Part shown: positions 1-8,345 of the stretch, one piece after another
How the letters are laid out: every line of letters begins with the position of its first letter
How positions within the stretch are numbered: position 1 is the stretch's first letter
Made by a program: the position numbers and the translations under genes
Notes under the pieces: generated by a model
The model's database searches: none
What the model was told of the DNA's origin: nothing
The model's input: only the letters and a program-made list of their open reading frames with translations
From: Chloroflexota bacterium
GTDB taxonomy: Bacteria > Chloroflexota > Dehalococcoidia > UBA2247 > RBG-13-53-26
Assembly (NCBI GenBank): GCA_016876035.1
Contig: VGOE01000007.1
Span: 1-48,912, forward strand
Direction: 5' to 3'
DNA length: 48,912 nucleotides

Positions 1-1
1 A

Positions 2-91
2 GGCGTTTTGCATGTCCGATTATGGTGGAACAACCAGATGGTCCACTCTCTTGACTATCCTCTGGCTGAGTTCCCTAGAGTTCACTTTTGA
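2..91 (+). pseudogene. C-terminal remnant of a DDE-integrase-type transposase (window-edge partial)
   Basis: Frame 2 from the left edge is open to a TGA at 89-91. It reads like the tail of an IS3/IS481-type integrase: an aromatic/Asn cluster (LWWNNQMVHSL) followed by a Pro and an Ala-Glu-Phe. This resembles the familiar 'YN..RPH..L.y..PaeF' ending of these transposases. Only about 29 residues are visible, so I cannot tell whether the element to the left is intact. Two copies of GAGTTCACTTTT lie immediately after it, as expected near an IS end. This is inference from a short match. Confidence 0.4.
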
Positions 92-112
92 ATCGTAAAG
101 GAGTTCACTTTT
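78..112. repeat. Direct repeat GAGTTCACTTTT x2 (possible IS terminus)
   Basis: Identical 12-mers lie at 78-89 and 101-112, with starts 23 nt apart. The first copy overlaps the end of the transposase-like remnant. Repeated short boxes near the end of a transposase gene fit a terminal transposase-binding region, but no matching opposite end is in the window. The remaining bases up to 309 hold no convincing gene. They form the upstream region of the hydantoinase-B-like gene. Confidence 0.35.
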
Positions 113-309
113 CAAAAATTCCTAACAGGGGCTTCTGAACCCCATGTCAGCTATTTCGAAATAGGCGTGAGATGATACGACACAGAAGAACCTCTTCGCT
201 TCAACACTCGCTCGTCCTCGTGGATGCGCATAAGCACATCGAGCATCTCCTGTGGTATCATATTGGCTAAGGTCAGAAATGACAGCGCAATTCCGCAAAA
301 GGGGGTCAC

Positions 310-2493
310 ATGGGCATATGTTATCAGGGTAAGACACTGAGAGAAGTGGTACAGGAGAAGGATCGGTCTTTCAAAGAGACTGGCCACGCCTACGGACTGG
401 AGAAACTCGACCTCGTGGAGAGTGACCCGGCCAAATTCATGAGGTTCCAGATGAGGCTGGTGGCCGCCTGCATAAACGCCAGGGAAATGGCAAAGCTGAT
501 ATCAGCTAATCCCATGTCCCTGATACAGGGGGAGCTGCTGTTCTTGCTCGCTAATCCGGAAGGGGATGCTTCTGCTGCCTCCTATGGGCTAGCGGGACAT
601 ATTCAGGCTTTTCCCTTCATAATCCGGCGTATAGCTGAGTTGGGTTTTGAAGAAGACCCTGGGATCAACCAGGGAGATATCTTTTTCACCAATGATCCCT
701 TCTACGGCGCTCCGCATAATGCTGACTGTTACAGTTGGGTGCCGATGTTCTATAAAGGCGAACTGATTGGCTGGACGGTGGGGCTGAACCACATCACCGA
801 TGTGGGAGGGCTACAGCCTGGTGGCCTCGGTACAATCTCCACCAGTGTTTTCACCGATGGATTTACCGTGCCGCCTACCAAAGTAGGGGCCAATTTCAAG
901 GCACACAAGTGGTGGGAGCTACACTGGAAGAGACGGACGCGGACAGAGGCTTTTAATGTTCTGGATGATAAGATGAGGGTGGCTGGAGCAGTAGCCCTCC
1001 AGAAGAGGATTTTGGAGATTGTGGAGGAGTTTGGGATTGACTACTTCCGGAGGGGATTGAGAGAGATCATAGAACGAGAAAGAAGACTGCTAGTACAGAG
1101 GATCAAGACTCAGGCGGTCCCGGGGATATATCATTACCTTTTCTTGGACATGGTGAAGTACAAGGGAGTGGTGGGCAAGCTGTTTGCCACCTCCAATAGG
1201 GATTGGATTATCCGTCTCCCAGTGGAGACCCATATTCGTCCTGATGGTAGCCTCCTCATGGACCTGGAGGGTATGACGAGTGAAGGCGATTTTCACTGCA
1301 ATTCCTATGAGCCTTCGGTAAGGATGAATACCTCGACAGGTGCCTGGCCCATGTTTGCTTATACCGTCACCCTCAACACGGCCCTTTACTATATGACTGG
1401 CTGGAACTTCCCACCTGGCAGCATGTTCAACCCACAGAATCCCTTTGCCGGCACAGTCATGGGACTGGCCATGAGCGGCAAACTCAACTTTCAGTACCAC
1501 ATCTGCCTCAGCCGCGCGTATTTTTCTAGAGGCTATCTTGAGGAATGCTTTCCCCAAGATGCCGCAGGGAGTGGCTACGGACTCTCTGGTGTGATGAAGG
1601 ACGGATTCCGCTGGGCCGGTGGCGACATGACCCTCATCACCTGCTGGAGCTCCGTTGGCTTCCCGTATAGAGACGGAGGATATGCATCCGTTTGCACACC
1701 AAACCCAGCGCCAGACCAAGGTGAGGCTGAGCTGGGCGAGTTCTTGCAACCGACCCAACTGAATATAGGACGGAAGCTAGTGCCCAACTACTGTGGGCAT
1801 GGCAAGTTCAGAGGAGGACTGGGAATAGGGCTGTGCCAGATGATTGCTGATCCAGGGCAGGCCTTGACTGTAGCTGTTTTTGCCTCCAGCGGCGGGATGG
1901 GTCGGGCTGGCATGGGAATGAGTGGTGGCTATCCAGGGATAAACGACGTTGTCCTCTTCGCCCATAACACCAACATGAGGGAGATCATAAAGGAGGGCAA
2001 GCCCTATCCCAGGGATTTCGTGGAGATAAGGCAGTGGCTCAAAGAGGGTAAGCTGAAGGCTGACAGTGTGGAGATTTATCAGAGTCCCACCCCCAACATT
2101 TCATGCCAGGACGGCGACCTATTTGCCAGTGCTACCGCGGCCATGGGGGGATGGGGTGATGTCCTGGAGAGAGACCTGAGCCTGGTGGAGAAGGATATGC
2201 GCTATGGCTGGATTACCCCGGACGTAGCCAAGATCATCTACGGGGTGGTAACTGACGAAAATGGCAAAGCCAAAGTGAAAGAGACGGAAGACCTGCGACA
2301 GCAGATGCGCCTCAGAAGGAAGCAAAGGTCTGTTGATGCTAAGGATTGGTGGAAGAAGGAGAGAGAGCAGGTCTTGATGAAGGATTTTTCTGAAGATGTC
2401 CGCAACATGTATGCTGATTGCCTGAAATATCCGAAGTTCCGCCGAGAATTCATGGCGATGTGGCAGTTGCCACAGGACTACGTGCTTACATAA
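310..2493 (+). CDS. Hydantoinase B/oxoprolinase-family protein, acetone-carboxylase alpha-subunit-like
   Basis: A 727-residue protein of the HyuB superfamily, which comprises the large subunits of ATP-dependent hydantoinases, 5-oxoprolinase and acetone/acetophenone carboxylases. Residues about 118-175 carry the family core: GDIFFTNDPFYG followed by a His-Asn-Ala-Asp segment, then LNHITDVGGLQPGG, matching the usual 'GDvf.tNDPy.Ggth..D ... aH..DiGG..PG'. At 727 aa it is longer than simple HyuB proteins (about 520-590 aa) and closer to the acetone carboxylase subunit. The ATG at 310 follows a GGGGG stretch as ribosome-binding site. These enzymes normally work with a HyuA-type ATPase partner. None is seen here, and the left flank is transposase debris, so the partner may have been lost or lie elsewhere. 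The substrate is unknown. Confidence 0.8.
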   Translation: MGICYQGKTLREVVQEKDRSFKETGHAYGLEKLDLVESDPAKFMRFQMRLVAACINAREMAKLISANPMSLIQGELLFLLANPEGDASAASYGLAGHIQAFPFIIRRIAELGFEEDPGINQGDIFFTNDPFYGAPHNADCYSWVPMFYKGELIGWTVGLNHITDVGGLQPGGLGTISTSVFTDGFTVPPTKVGANFKAHKWWELHWKRRTRTEAFNVLDDKMRVAGAVALQKRILEIVEEFGIDYFRRGLREIIERERRLLVQRIKTQAVPGIYHYLFLDMVKYKGVVGKLFATSNRDWIIRLPVETHIRPDGSLLMDLEGMTSEGDFHCNSYEPSVRMNTSTGAWPMFAYTVTLNTALYYMTGWNFPPGSMFNPQNPFAGTVMGLAMSGKLNFQYHICLSRAYFSRGYLEECFPQDAAGSGYGLSGVMKDGFRWAGGDMTLITCWSSVGFPYRDGGYASVCTPNPAPDQGEAELGEFLQPTQLNIGRKLVPNYCGHGKFRGGLGIGLCQMIADPGQALTVAVFASSGGMGRAGMGMSGGYPGINDVVLFAHNTNMREIIKEGKPYPRDFVEIRQWLKEGKLKADSVEIYQSPTPNISCQDGDLFASATAAMGGWGDVLERDLSLVEKDMRYGWITPDVAKIIYGVVTDENGKAKVKETEDLRQQMRLRRKQRSVDAKDWWKKEREQVLMKDFSEDVRNMYADCLKYPKFRREFMAMWQLPQDYVLT

Positions 2494-2705
2494 CTGGGAA
2501 GAAGATAGGTAAGAGTCATAGTGAGCACGCGGTGGGCTGCGAGCGCTTCAATGGATAGAACCCCCTCTGGAAACTTGAAGTCCGTGGTCGCCTTAAATTA
2601 GATCAGTCTTATTAGACGCTACCATTCCACAATTCTGCGTAGCCTTGCGCGCCGCGCCTTTGGGCGAGCATGCGCCGACCGTCTGCCACAATCCTACGTA
2701 CGCAG

Positions 2706-4316
2706 CTACCTGGTTTGGAGGCTAGCCGCATGCCTGCCGGCACGCCGCCCCGAGAAGATGCAGTCTGCAATGGACATACCACTGGCAGAGTACCCATTAC
2801 TGCAGATTCCTACGGCATTCCGTCCTACAGCGTAAAGACCCTCAATAGACGAGCCATCCTTACGCAGTACTTGACCAGTCTTCTCGTTCACGGCGAGACC
2901 ACCCAGCGTCATCGCTACGGTGGGAATCCCACTCTTTGACCTTAGTGAGCAATCGATGGCGTAGAAGGATGGCGTATCCTGAGGCAAGAAACGCTTCTGA
3001 TCCTTGCCCAGCGGATCGGGATCTCCCTTCTTGGCAGTCGCATTATACTGGGACATAGTCTCTTCCAGAGCCTCTGGGGGCACCTTGATCTTGGCAGCTA
3101 GTTCCTTTAACGATGGAGCCCTTTTGCGAGTGATGCGCAGCATGGGTATCATGGTCAACTTCTGGAACGCAGCACATTGTTCGCCTATCTTACTCACCGC
3201 CTCTTTGTAGGTCTTACTGTCAAAAATCAGATAGGCATAACCACCATTGGCCACGATGTAGTCCCCCTGCCTTGCCCCGTAGAGATCCTCGCTGCAAATG
3301 CGCTGGCCTTCCTTGTTGACCAACACCCCCCGCATCAGAGCCTCTGGAGGCACATAGAACCTCCAAGCGCTCATCTTGTCCATACAGGCTGTTGCCCCAC
3401 CAGCACTTTCTCCCAAACGGATTCCAGCACCGTCGTCGCCGTAAGTGCCATTCGGCGAACAGTTCAAGTAGACAGGAGCGTACTCTTTGACCATCTGCCT
3501 GTTAAAGATGAAGCCACCAGCCGCCAGGATGACCGCCTTGCGGGCTCGTGCACGATAGGGTTTTGATCTTCGCCTTGCGATGAACTTGTCCAGAGAATGG
3601 AGTGCCTTGCCTAGAGGGGGGATCCAGGTATTAGCCTTGGCATTGATAAAAGAGATGGCACCGTGTAGACGCGCTGTAATGCCCGGTGGGATGGAGCGCC
3701 CCTCCACACCTATCACCCGTCCATCGTCAGCGAAAATCAGTCTATCCGCCCGGGTCTGGCAACGCACCTGGACTCCCTGTCTGCGGACGGCCTTTTCCAT
3801 AGCATGGAAGAGAGTGAGGCCAGAGATCCCCTTGCCTCTGGCCCGGTGGCCACGGGGAGCCGGCTTCGCATTTGCCTTGTAACTACTGTGATTCTCATTG
3901 CCCGAGAAATACAGGTAGTACTTGTCGGTGGGGTAGGATGTCTTGAAGGGGCACAACGACCCCTCGAAAGGAACGCCTGCCTGTTCCAGCCAGGAGATCA
4001 TTCCCGGAGATTGTTCGCAGAAAAGCCGTAGCGTCTCGTCTGAAACAGCGTCGCCTACCTCCTGCTTCAGGTAGCGATACATCTCCTCCGGCGTGTCCTC
4101 GTATCCGGCATCCTTCTGGTAACGTGTACCACCCCCCGCATAGATAACGCCGCCGCTGGCTGCCGTAGCACCGCCGCCATGAAAGCGGTCCAATGCCAAA
4201 ACTGATGCTCCTCCCTTGGCCGCCTCCAGAGCCGCAGCCGCACCCGCTCCACCAAACCCCACTACGATGACATCAACTTCAGCATCCCACTCACGGGTCT
4301 TCTGTTCCTTAGCCAT
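2706..4316 (-). CDS. FAD-dependent oxidoreductase, fumarate reductase/3-ketosteroid dehydrogenase-like flavoprotein
   Basis: A 536-residue flavoprotein of the FAD_binding_2 family. The N-terminal dinucleotide-binding loop (VDVIVVGFGGAGAAAALEAA) is followed by an acidic residue after beta-2 and a Gly/Ala/Thr-rich 'GGGATAASGG' segment. The C-terminus has the second FAD-binding block (GLYAVGRNAVGICSNGY, then GMSIADCIFSGRRAG). I chose the ATG at 4314-4316 because AGGAGG lies 8 nt upstream. A GTG nine bases further upstream would sit against that Shine-Dalgarno. The gene converges on the hydantoinase-B-like gene and is divergent from the DUF169 gene. Family members oxidise or reduce alpha,beta-C-C bonds next to carbonyls (fumarate, urocanate, ketosteroids). 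The substrate cannot be read from the sequence. The active-site Tyr/Arg set was not resolved. Confidence 0.85.
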   Translation of the reverse strand: MAKEQKTREWDAEVDVIVVGFGGAGAAAALEAAKGGASVLALDRFHGGGATAASGGVIYAGGGTRYQKDAGYEDTPEEMYRYLKQEVGDAVSDETLRLFCEQSPGMISWLEQAGVPFEGSLCPFKTSYPTDKYYLYFSGNENHSSYKANAKPAPRGHRARGKGISGLTLFHAMEKAVRRQGVQVRCQTRADRLIFADDGRVIGVEGRSIPPGITARLHGAISFINAKANTWIPPLGKALHSLDKFIARRRSKPYRARARKAVILAAGGFIFNRQMVKEYAPVYLNCSPNGTYGDDGAGIRLGESAGGATACMDKMSAWRFYVPPEALMRGVLVNKEGQRICSEDLYGARQGDYIVANGGYAYLIFDSKTYKEAVSKIGEQCAAFQKLTMIPMLRITRKRAPSLKELAAKIKVPPEALEETMSQYNATAKKGDPDPLGKDQKRFLPQDTPSFYAIDCSLRSKSGIPTVAMTLGGLAVNEKTGQVLRKDGSSIEGLYAVGRNAVGICSNGYSASGMSIADCIFSGRRAGRHAASLQTR

Positions 4317-4679
4317 GCTCTTCACCTCCTCCTTTCTTCTGCCGGAGAGGTTGCTTCACAGTTTCTGCCCACCTTTGATTCGTCTGGAAAGACCCCGCGT
4401 GGCAGTTTAGTAAATCGCAGTTCCCGATAACGCGCAGAATACCAGCAAATGAAAAGGTAGTCAACCACGGTTAGCTATTACTGTGCGCCTATTTGCCTGC
4501 TCAGGATACTCAGCAACGGGGTGTCCCGTTGGGTCACACATCGTCAGTTTGCTCAGTCAAGTGGGAGCGCTACACGAGTAATCGAACTTCGGGTGTCTTC
4601 CTCCAACTCCAGAGACCCCCCAGCCAGCCCTGGTGCTATCAACCCTAGCCCAACAGCTGCTATTATCGCCGGGGGCTGG
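4317..4679. other. Divergent intergenic region with one perfect hairpin
   Basis: About 360 bases without a credible gene lie between the minus-strand flavoprotein and the promoter of the DUF169 gene. The only marked structure is a perfect 7-bp inverted repeat, CAACGGG-gtgt-CCCGTTG, at 4514-4531. It could be an operator or a small RNA hairpin. No T-tract follows it, so it is not an obvious intrinsic terminator. Confidence 0.4.
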
Positions 4680-4707
4680 TTGATTCCAGTCCCGATCGTG
4701 CCATAAT
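4680..4707 (+). promoter_or_regulatory. Putative sigma-70 promoter for the DUF169 gene
   Basis: TTGATT at 4680-4685 and CATAAT at 4702-4707 are separated by 16 nt and lie just upstream of AAGGAG and the ATG at 4730. The spacing would place transcription start about 15-20 nt before the start codon. Called by eye only. Confidence 0.45.
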
Positions 4708-4729
4708 AGGGAAGAAAGGAGTAAAAGCC

Positions 4730-5512
4730 ATGGCAGATATAGGAAAGACCAGCGAATTCTTGAGCCGGTACATCAGGCCGCAGTCGTTCCCCGTTGCGGT
4801 GAAGATGCTTCAGATGAACGATAAACTCCCCGACAGGGTGTGATTTCCCAAGCGCGATCTTGGGTTTCCGATTTCATTATGTCAGGCCATAGCTATGGCA
4901 CGGCGCAACGGTTGGACGGTAGCATTGCAGAGAGAAGACCAATGCTGTCCACATGCTGCCTTTGTCCTTGGCTTCGTGCCAGGGAAAGGGTATCTTGACG
5001 GCAGCTATGCCGAGGCGGTGGGATTGTCCCCCAAGGAGCGGTTCTCTAAGCTCGCTCGACACGTTAGCAGACTGGATTTCGGAAAATACAACTGCATGGT
5101 GGTTGCTCCCCTCCAAACCACGACCTTCCAGCCAGACGTTGTGGTCGTTTACGGCAACCCGGCTCAGGTATCCAGGCTAGTGCAGGCCGCCGTTGTCATG
5201 ACAGGTGATGTCCTGACCTCTACGTTTTCCGAAGGGATCGCCTGCTCTGCGTTGATTGCTCGTCCCATGAACACGGATATGTGCCAAGTTGTGCTCTCGG
5301 GCGCCGGAGACCGGTACTTCGCCCTCACGCAGGACCATGAGCTGGCTTTTGCCATACCGTTTAGCAAGATCGACACAATTCTCGATGGATTGGAGATAGG
5401 CCACAACGCTGTAGGCCACAGGTATCCCATCCCTTTTTCTATGAGACTGGAGGGGCAGTTGCCAGCAGCCTATTATCGTCTGCTCGAGTTGCTCAATAAT
5501 GAAGAGGTGTAG
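4730..5512 (+). pseudogene. DUF169-family gene interrupted by an in-frame TGA at codon 38
   Basis: The reading frame from the ATG at 4730 (Shine-Dalgarno AAGGAG, spacer about 9) runs 37 codons to TGA at 4841-4843. It then continues in the same frame without another stop to 5512. Residues before and after the stop are both DUF169-like: 'FPVAVKML' before; 'FPKRDLG', 'SLCQAIAMARRNGWTVAL' and 'EDQCC' after. The TGA replaces a position that is usually basic or acidic in the family, so CGA or GGA mutated to TGA is the simplest explanation. A 6-bp hairpin, CCCAAG-CGCGAT-CTTGGG, starts three bases after the TGA (4847-4864). Restart at the ATG at 4895 would give a truncated 205-aa product. Alternatives are sequencing error, true pseudogene, TGA readthrough, or (less likely) selenocysteine. 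DUF169 proteins are of unknown function and common in anaerobes. Confidence 0.75.
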
Positions 5513-5638
5513 ATACCCTGACGGATATTTCAGCCGGGGAAGCCCGCACCGCAGGATCATTCTCTACGATAGAAGGATAATCCGGCCCACGACACAACCC
5601 GTCGAGTTGTTCACTTACTCACCAGGCTACCCTGCTAT

Positions 5639-6163
5639 TTAATCTGTGATCTCTATCCGATACCGGCAGGCGTCGTCGCCCTTTGGCATGAGTTCCGTAA
5701 AACGAACTTCTGCTTTGGGGTTCAGAGCCTTGACATAACCTCTCAGGCCGCTTGCTATCACCCGCTCGCAAACAACCGGCGCTATGCTAAATGCCTCCGC
5801 TACGGGGCACGTAACCACACGTTTTTCAAACACCCTGGGCGATTTCTCAATGTAACCGTCCCAGAAATTAGCCAGGGAATCGTCTATGATGTCAAGTAAT
5901 CTTCCAATAGCCAGGCAGTCTGGTGCTGTCTCCGTTTCGGCTATTCCAGCAGCTTCCTTATGCCTCTCAACATCCAGCTTACTGCCTTCAAAGATCGCTT
6001 CCTCTACCCTGCGCAGAAACTGCTCACCTCCCACCTCTTCTCCGATCACTGCCATGAGTGCCACAAGGGATGCCAGGTTCTCTGCCCAGGTCTTGTAGCG
6101 TTGCCTCATGTTTCCTGTGTTCCTGAAGCGTTCCTCCTGTTTATCCTTGATCTCCTGTTTCAT
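5639..6163 (-). CDS. L-2-amino-thiazoline-4-carboxylic acid hydrolase-like protein
   Basis: A protein of about 174 aa. The C-terminal half (KRVVTCPVAEAF, a later conserved Cys, 'ALNPKAEVRF', then 'KGDDACRYRIEI') matches the layout of the ATC-hydrolase-like family: a CP.A motif, an internal Cys, an NP, and a GD..C.y block near the end. The N-terminal half is helical. I chose the ATG at 6161-6163 because AGGAGGGAAAT precedes it. A start 25 codons earlier adds an unconserved stretch. The gene converges on the DUF169 gene. The named family hydrolyses a thiazoline to cysteine derivatives, but most members are uncharacterised, so the activity is uncertain. Confidence 0.55.
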   Translation of the reverse strand: MKQEIKDKQEERFRNTGNMRQRYKTWAENLASLVALMAVIGEEVGGEQFLRRVEEAIFEGSKLDVERHKEAAGIAETETAPDCLAIGRLLDIIDDSLANFWDGYIEKSPRVFEKRVVTCPVAEAFSIAPVVCERVIASGLRGYVKALNPKAEVRFTELMPKGDDACRYRIEITD

Positions 6164-6338
6164 ATTTCCCTCCTCTACAGTTTCAGTCGGCTCAACCAGA
6201 GTGGATTGCCGATTGCCTACCCCCCAGCCTCGTCTCATCCCCAGTCTTACATGCCGCTCCAGATGCTGCCCATGTCAGGTCATTCTAACCTATGTCTGAG
6301 CCATTCTGCTCTGCCTCGCGTCATCAATCACTCTATGC

Positions 6339-6575
6339 CTAGCCGGAATAGACCAGCAGCAATTCATGCAAAATGCAGATCGGGAAGTCAGGTTTCTGTC
6401 TTTCAAGCCGCCAACAGGGATGATAGCTCTCACTTCGTACTATAGCCACAGTCACCATCATCGCCAGCTTCCCAGCACTGACGTCCTCTTCCACGCCGCC
6501 GACGTACATGGCTTCCTGTGGTCTTACGCCTAGTTTCTCTATGGCCTGGTTTTGCGGCCAAGACCGCCAACTGGT
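6339..6575 (-). pseudogene. Decayed C-terminal fragment of a HAD-superfamily phosphatase
   Basis: A minus-strand open stretch ending in TAG at 6339-6341 reads 'AIEKLGVRPQEAMYVGG' then 'EEDVSAGKLAMMVTVAIV'. It ends with 'KPDFPICILHELL'. This is the motif III/IV region of HAD-IA hydrolases (phosphoglycolate-phosphatase-like), normally 'a..klgv.PeealyVGDs..Dv.aGkaAGm.tvaV'. The catalytic Asp of the VGDs motif is changed to Gly here, and the N-terminal two thirds including the DxDx(T/V) motif are absent, so it is a relic. The open frame starts after a TGA at 6576-6578. The rest of the 6164-6822 spacer has no recognisable gene. Confidence 0.6.
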
Positions 6576-6822
6576 TCACTGACCCACTTCGCCCAGTCAC
6601 CTTACTTGCCACATTATAGCACGGAAGCTTTGGCAGAGGCGTGATCTATGTTGTATGGAAAGAGGGCGTTTCCAAACAGTAACCTATTTCGATCAGGTTT
6701 CGAGCCTATGAAAGACAAATTGGCCAGCCTTAAAGAAACATCAACGGTGATTGAAAAAAATAACCGAATATGATAATTTCAGGGGGAATCTGCAAGAATC
6801 GAATTACGATGAAGGAGGGAAA

Positions 6823-7101
6823 ATGGAGACGGCCTTTGTATTGATAGATGTGGAGAGCGGCAACGTTCCTGGCGTGGTTACCGAGTTGAGCAAGCTTTCC
6901 CAGGTGACCGAGGTCTACTCTATCGCCGGTGAACATGACATCCTGGCCAAGCTCAAGTTTGCCGACATCAAGTCTCTGGGAGAATTGATTCCCAAGAAGA
7001 TCCAGAAGATAAGTGGCATTAAACGTACAGTGACCCTACTCACCTTTGAAACTCATAAATACGTGAATTTCGACCTGGCTGCTGGCCACAAACTGGAATA
7101 G
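6823..7101 (+). CDS. Lrp/AsnC-type ligand-binding (RAM) domain protein, no DNA-binding domain
   Basis: A 92-residue stand-alone RAM (ACT-like) domain. 'ETAFVLIDVESGNVPGVVTELSKL' forms the first beta-alpha unit, followed by 'VYSIAGEHDILAKLKF', the classic 'G.yDi.a.v' ligand-binding signature of Lrp/AsnC effector domains. It ends near 'TLLTFETHKY'. There is no helix-turn-helix. The ATG at 6823 has a strong GGAGGG site. An upstream ATG at 6751 would add an unconserved tail. It lies 29 nt before trpD and is probably co-transcribed with it. By family knowledge such domains form oligomers that sense amino acids. A role in sensing an amino acid around the trp genes is inference. Confidence 0.8.
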   Translation: METAFVLIDVESGNVPGVVTELSKLSQVTEVYSIAGEHDILAKLKFADIKSLGELIPKKIQKISGIKRTVTLLTFETHKYVNFDLAAGHKLE

Positions 7102-7130
7102 AGTTAAATCTAGAAAGCAGGAATACAAAA

Positions 7131-8186
7131 ATGGCAGAACAAGAAAAAGCAATAAAAAAGGTGATGCGCAAACTCACCTCCATGGAAGAATTAAGTCCAA
7201 AGGAGATCAGGGAGGTGATCTTAGGGATCAGGGATGAGGAGGTCTCCTCAGTGCAGATAGGCGGTTTCCAAGTCGCTCTGCTGATGAAAGGGCAGACGGT
7301 GGGCGAAATAGCTGCCATTGCCGACGCCATGCGTGACGTCGCCATCCCTCTAAGACCCAAGGTTGACGGGGAGCTTGTAGACACCTGTGGCACCGGAGGA
7401 GGATTGCCTACCTTCAATATCTCTACCGCTACGTCCATCACCGCTGCCGCTGGAGGGCTCAAAGTAGCTAAACATGGCTCCCGCTCTATCTCTCACCTGT
7501 CGGGAAGTGCTGACGCTTTCGAAGCTTTAGGTGTCAATATTGAACTTACGCCTGAACAAGCCGAGAAACTGATTGAAAGAGTGGGTATCGCCTTCATCAA
7601 TGCCGGACTATTCCACCCCGTGATGGGCAGGGTTTGGGGGCCGGAAAGCGAGTTAGGTATCAAGACCATCTTCTTTACCATTATCGGCCCTCTCATCAAC
7701 CCAGCTCGAGCCCGATGCCATATCAATGGCGTCTACCGACTAGAGCTGGTTCGTAAGATAGCAGAAGTATGGGCAAGGTTAGACCACAAACATGTTCTGG
7801 TAGTGCACGGTCTGGCTGGCCTGGATGAGCTTTCGCTACTGGGAGAAAGCCGCGTAGCTGAAGTAATTGATGGCAAGATATCTGAGTATACTGTGACACC
7901 GGAAGAACTAGGGCTAAGAAGATGCAATCTCGAGGATATTGCGCCGGGTGACCCCAAATACAATGCCAAGACAATTCGGGAAATCTTTGAGGGCAAGGAA
8001 AGGGGGCCTAAGCGCGATGTAGTTGTGCTCAATGCTGCTGGTGCCTTTGTTGCTGGCGGCAAAGCGCAAAACCTGAAGGAAGGCGTCGAGTATGCTCAAA
8101 GAGTCATTGATGATGGCAGGGCTTTGAACAAAGTTGATGAACTCGTCAAAGCTTCCCAAGAAATGAAGGGAAAGGATCGAAGCTAA
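7131..8186 (+). CDS. trpD: Anthranilate phosphoribosyltransferase (divergent)
   Basis: A 351-residue protein that transfers phosphoribose from PRPP to anthranilate, the second step from chorismate to tryptophan. An N-terminal helical domain (about 1-75) is followed by the phosphoribosyl-binding region 'CGTGGGLPTFNISTAT' (residues 86-101), 'VAKHGSRSISHLSGSAD' (112-128), the 'GPLINPA' loop, and a GLDELS acid pair. Compared with the usual GTGGD and KHGNR motifs, this protein has GTGGG and KHGSR, so two normally conserved PRPP/anthranilate-contacting positions differ. It could be a related nucleoside phosphorylase-fold enzyme, but the company of trpC and trpF makes TrpD most likely. The Shine-Dalgarno is weak (CAGGA). 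Confidence 0.85.
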   Translation: MAEQEKAIKKVMRKLTSMEELSPKEIREVILGIRDEEVSSVQIGGFQVALLMKGQTVGEIAAIADAMRDVAIPLRPKVDGELVDTCGTGGGLPTFNISTATSITAAAGGLKVAKHGSRSISHLSGSADAFEALGVNIELTPEQAEKLIERVGIAFINAGLFHPVMGRVWGPESELGIKTIFFTIIGPLINPARARCHINGVYRLELVRKIAEVWARLDHKHVLVVHGLAGLDELSLLGESRVAEVIDGKISEYTVTPEELGLRRCNLEDIAPGDPKYNAKTIREIFEGKERGPKRDVVVLNAAGAFVAGGKAQNLKEGVEYAQRVIDDGRALNKVDELVKASQEMKGKDRS

Positions 8187-8231
8187 AGTAGTGCCTCGCA
8201 GATCAATTTGCAGTACCATCGCATCGTTGTC

Positions 8232-8251
8232 ATTCCCGCGAAAGCGGGAAT
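8232..8251. repeat. REP-like palindrome ATTCCCGC-gaaa-GCGGGAAT
   Basis: A perfect 8-bp stem with a GAAA loop in the 159-nt spacer between trpD and trpC. Related copies occur at 20522-20549 and 39637-39660, with decayed ones at 39522-39543 and around 39585-39600. This points to a dispersed repeat family. Lying inside an apparent operon, it could form a stem in the trp mRNA. Confidence 0.75.
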
Positions 8252-8345
8252 CCAGACGAAACCACCCAGATTTTGCTATTGGTCCGCAATAGCTGAGATT
8301 GCAAAATCGTTTCTGACGTACCACATCCAGGGATACCTTTGTGGA

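Noticed and set aside
151-387. 78-codon minus-strand frame across the HyuB start region with a protein-like helix
   Set aside because: It overlaps the HyuB-like start, lacks a convincing start and resembles nothing I know. Chance is more likely than a gene.
1090-1758. 222-codon open frame antisense to the hydantoinase-B-like gene
   Set aside because: It lies wholly inside a clear coding gene, has no family resemblance and no ribosome-binding site of its own.
4841-4864. Selenocysteine insertion (TGA plus hairpin) in the DUF169 gene
   Set aside because: The hairpin is nearer to the TGA than bacterial SECIS elements, and the position is not a conserved Cys. Kept only as a lower-ranked possibility.
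5960-6445. 161-codon plus-strand frame over the ATC-hydrolase-like gene and its upstream spacer
   Set aside because: Composition is that of an antisense shadow, with no domain or ribosome-binding site. The minus-strand gene explains its left half.
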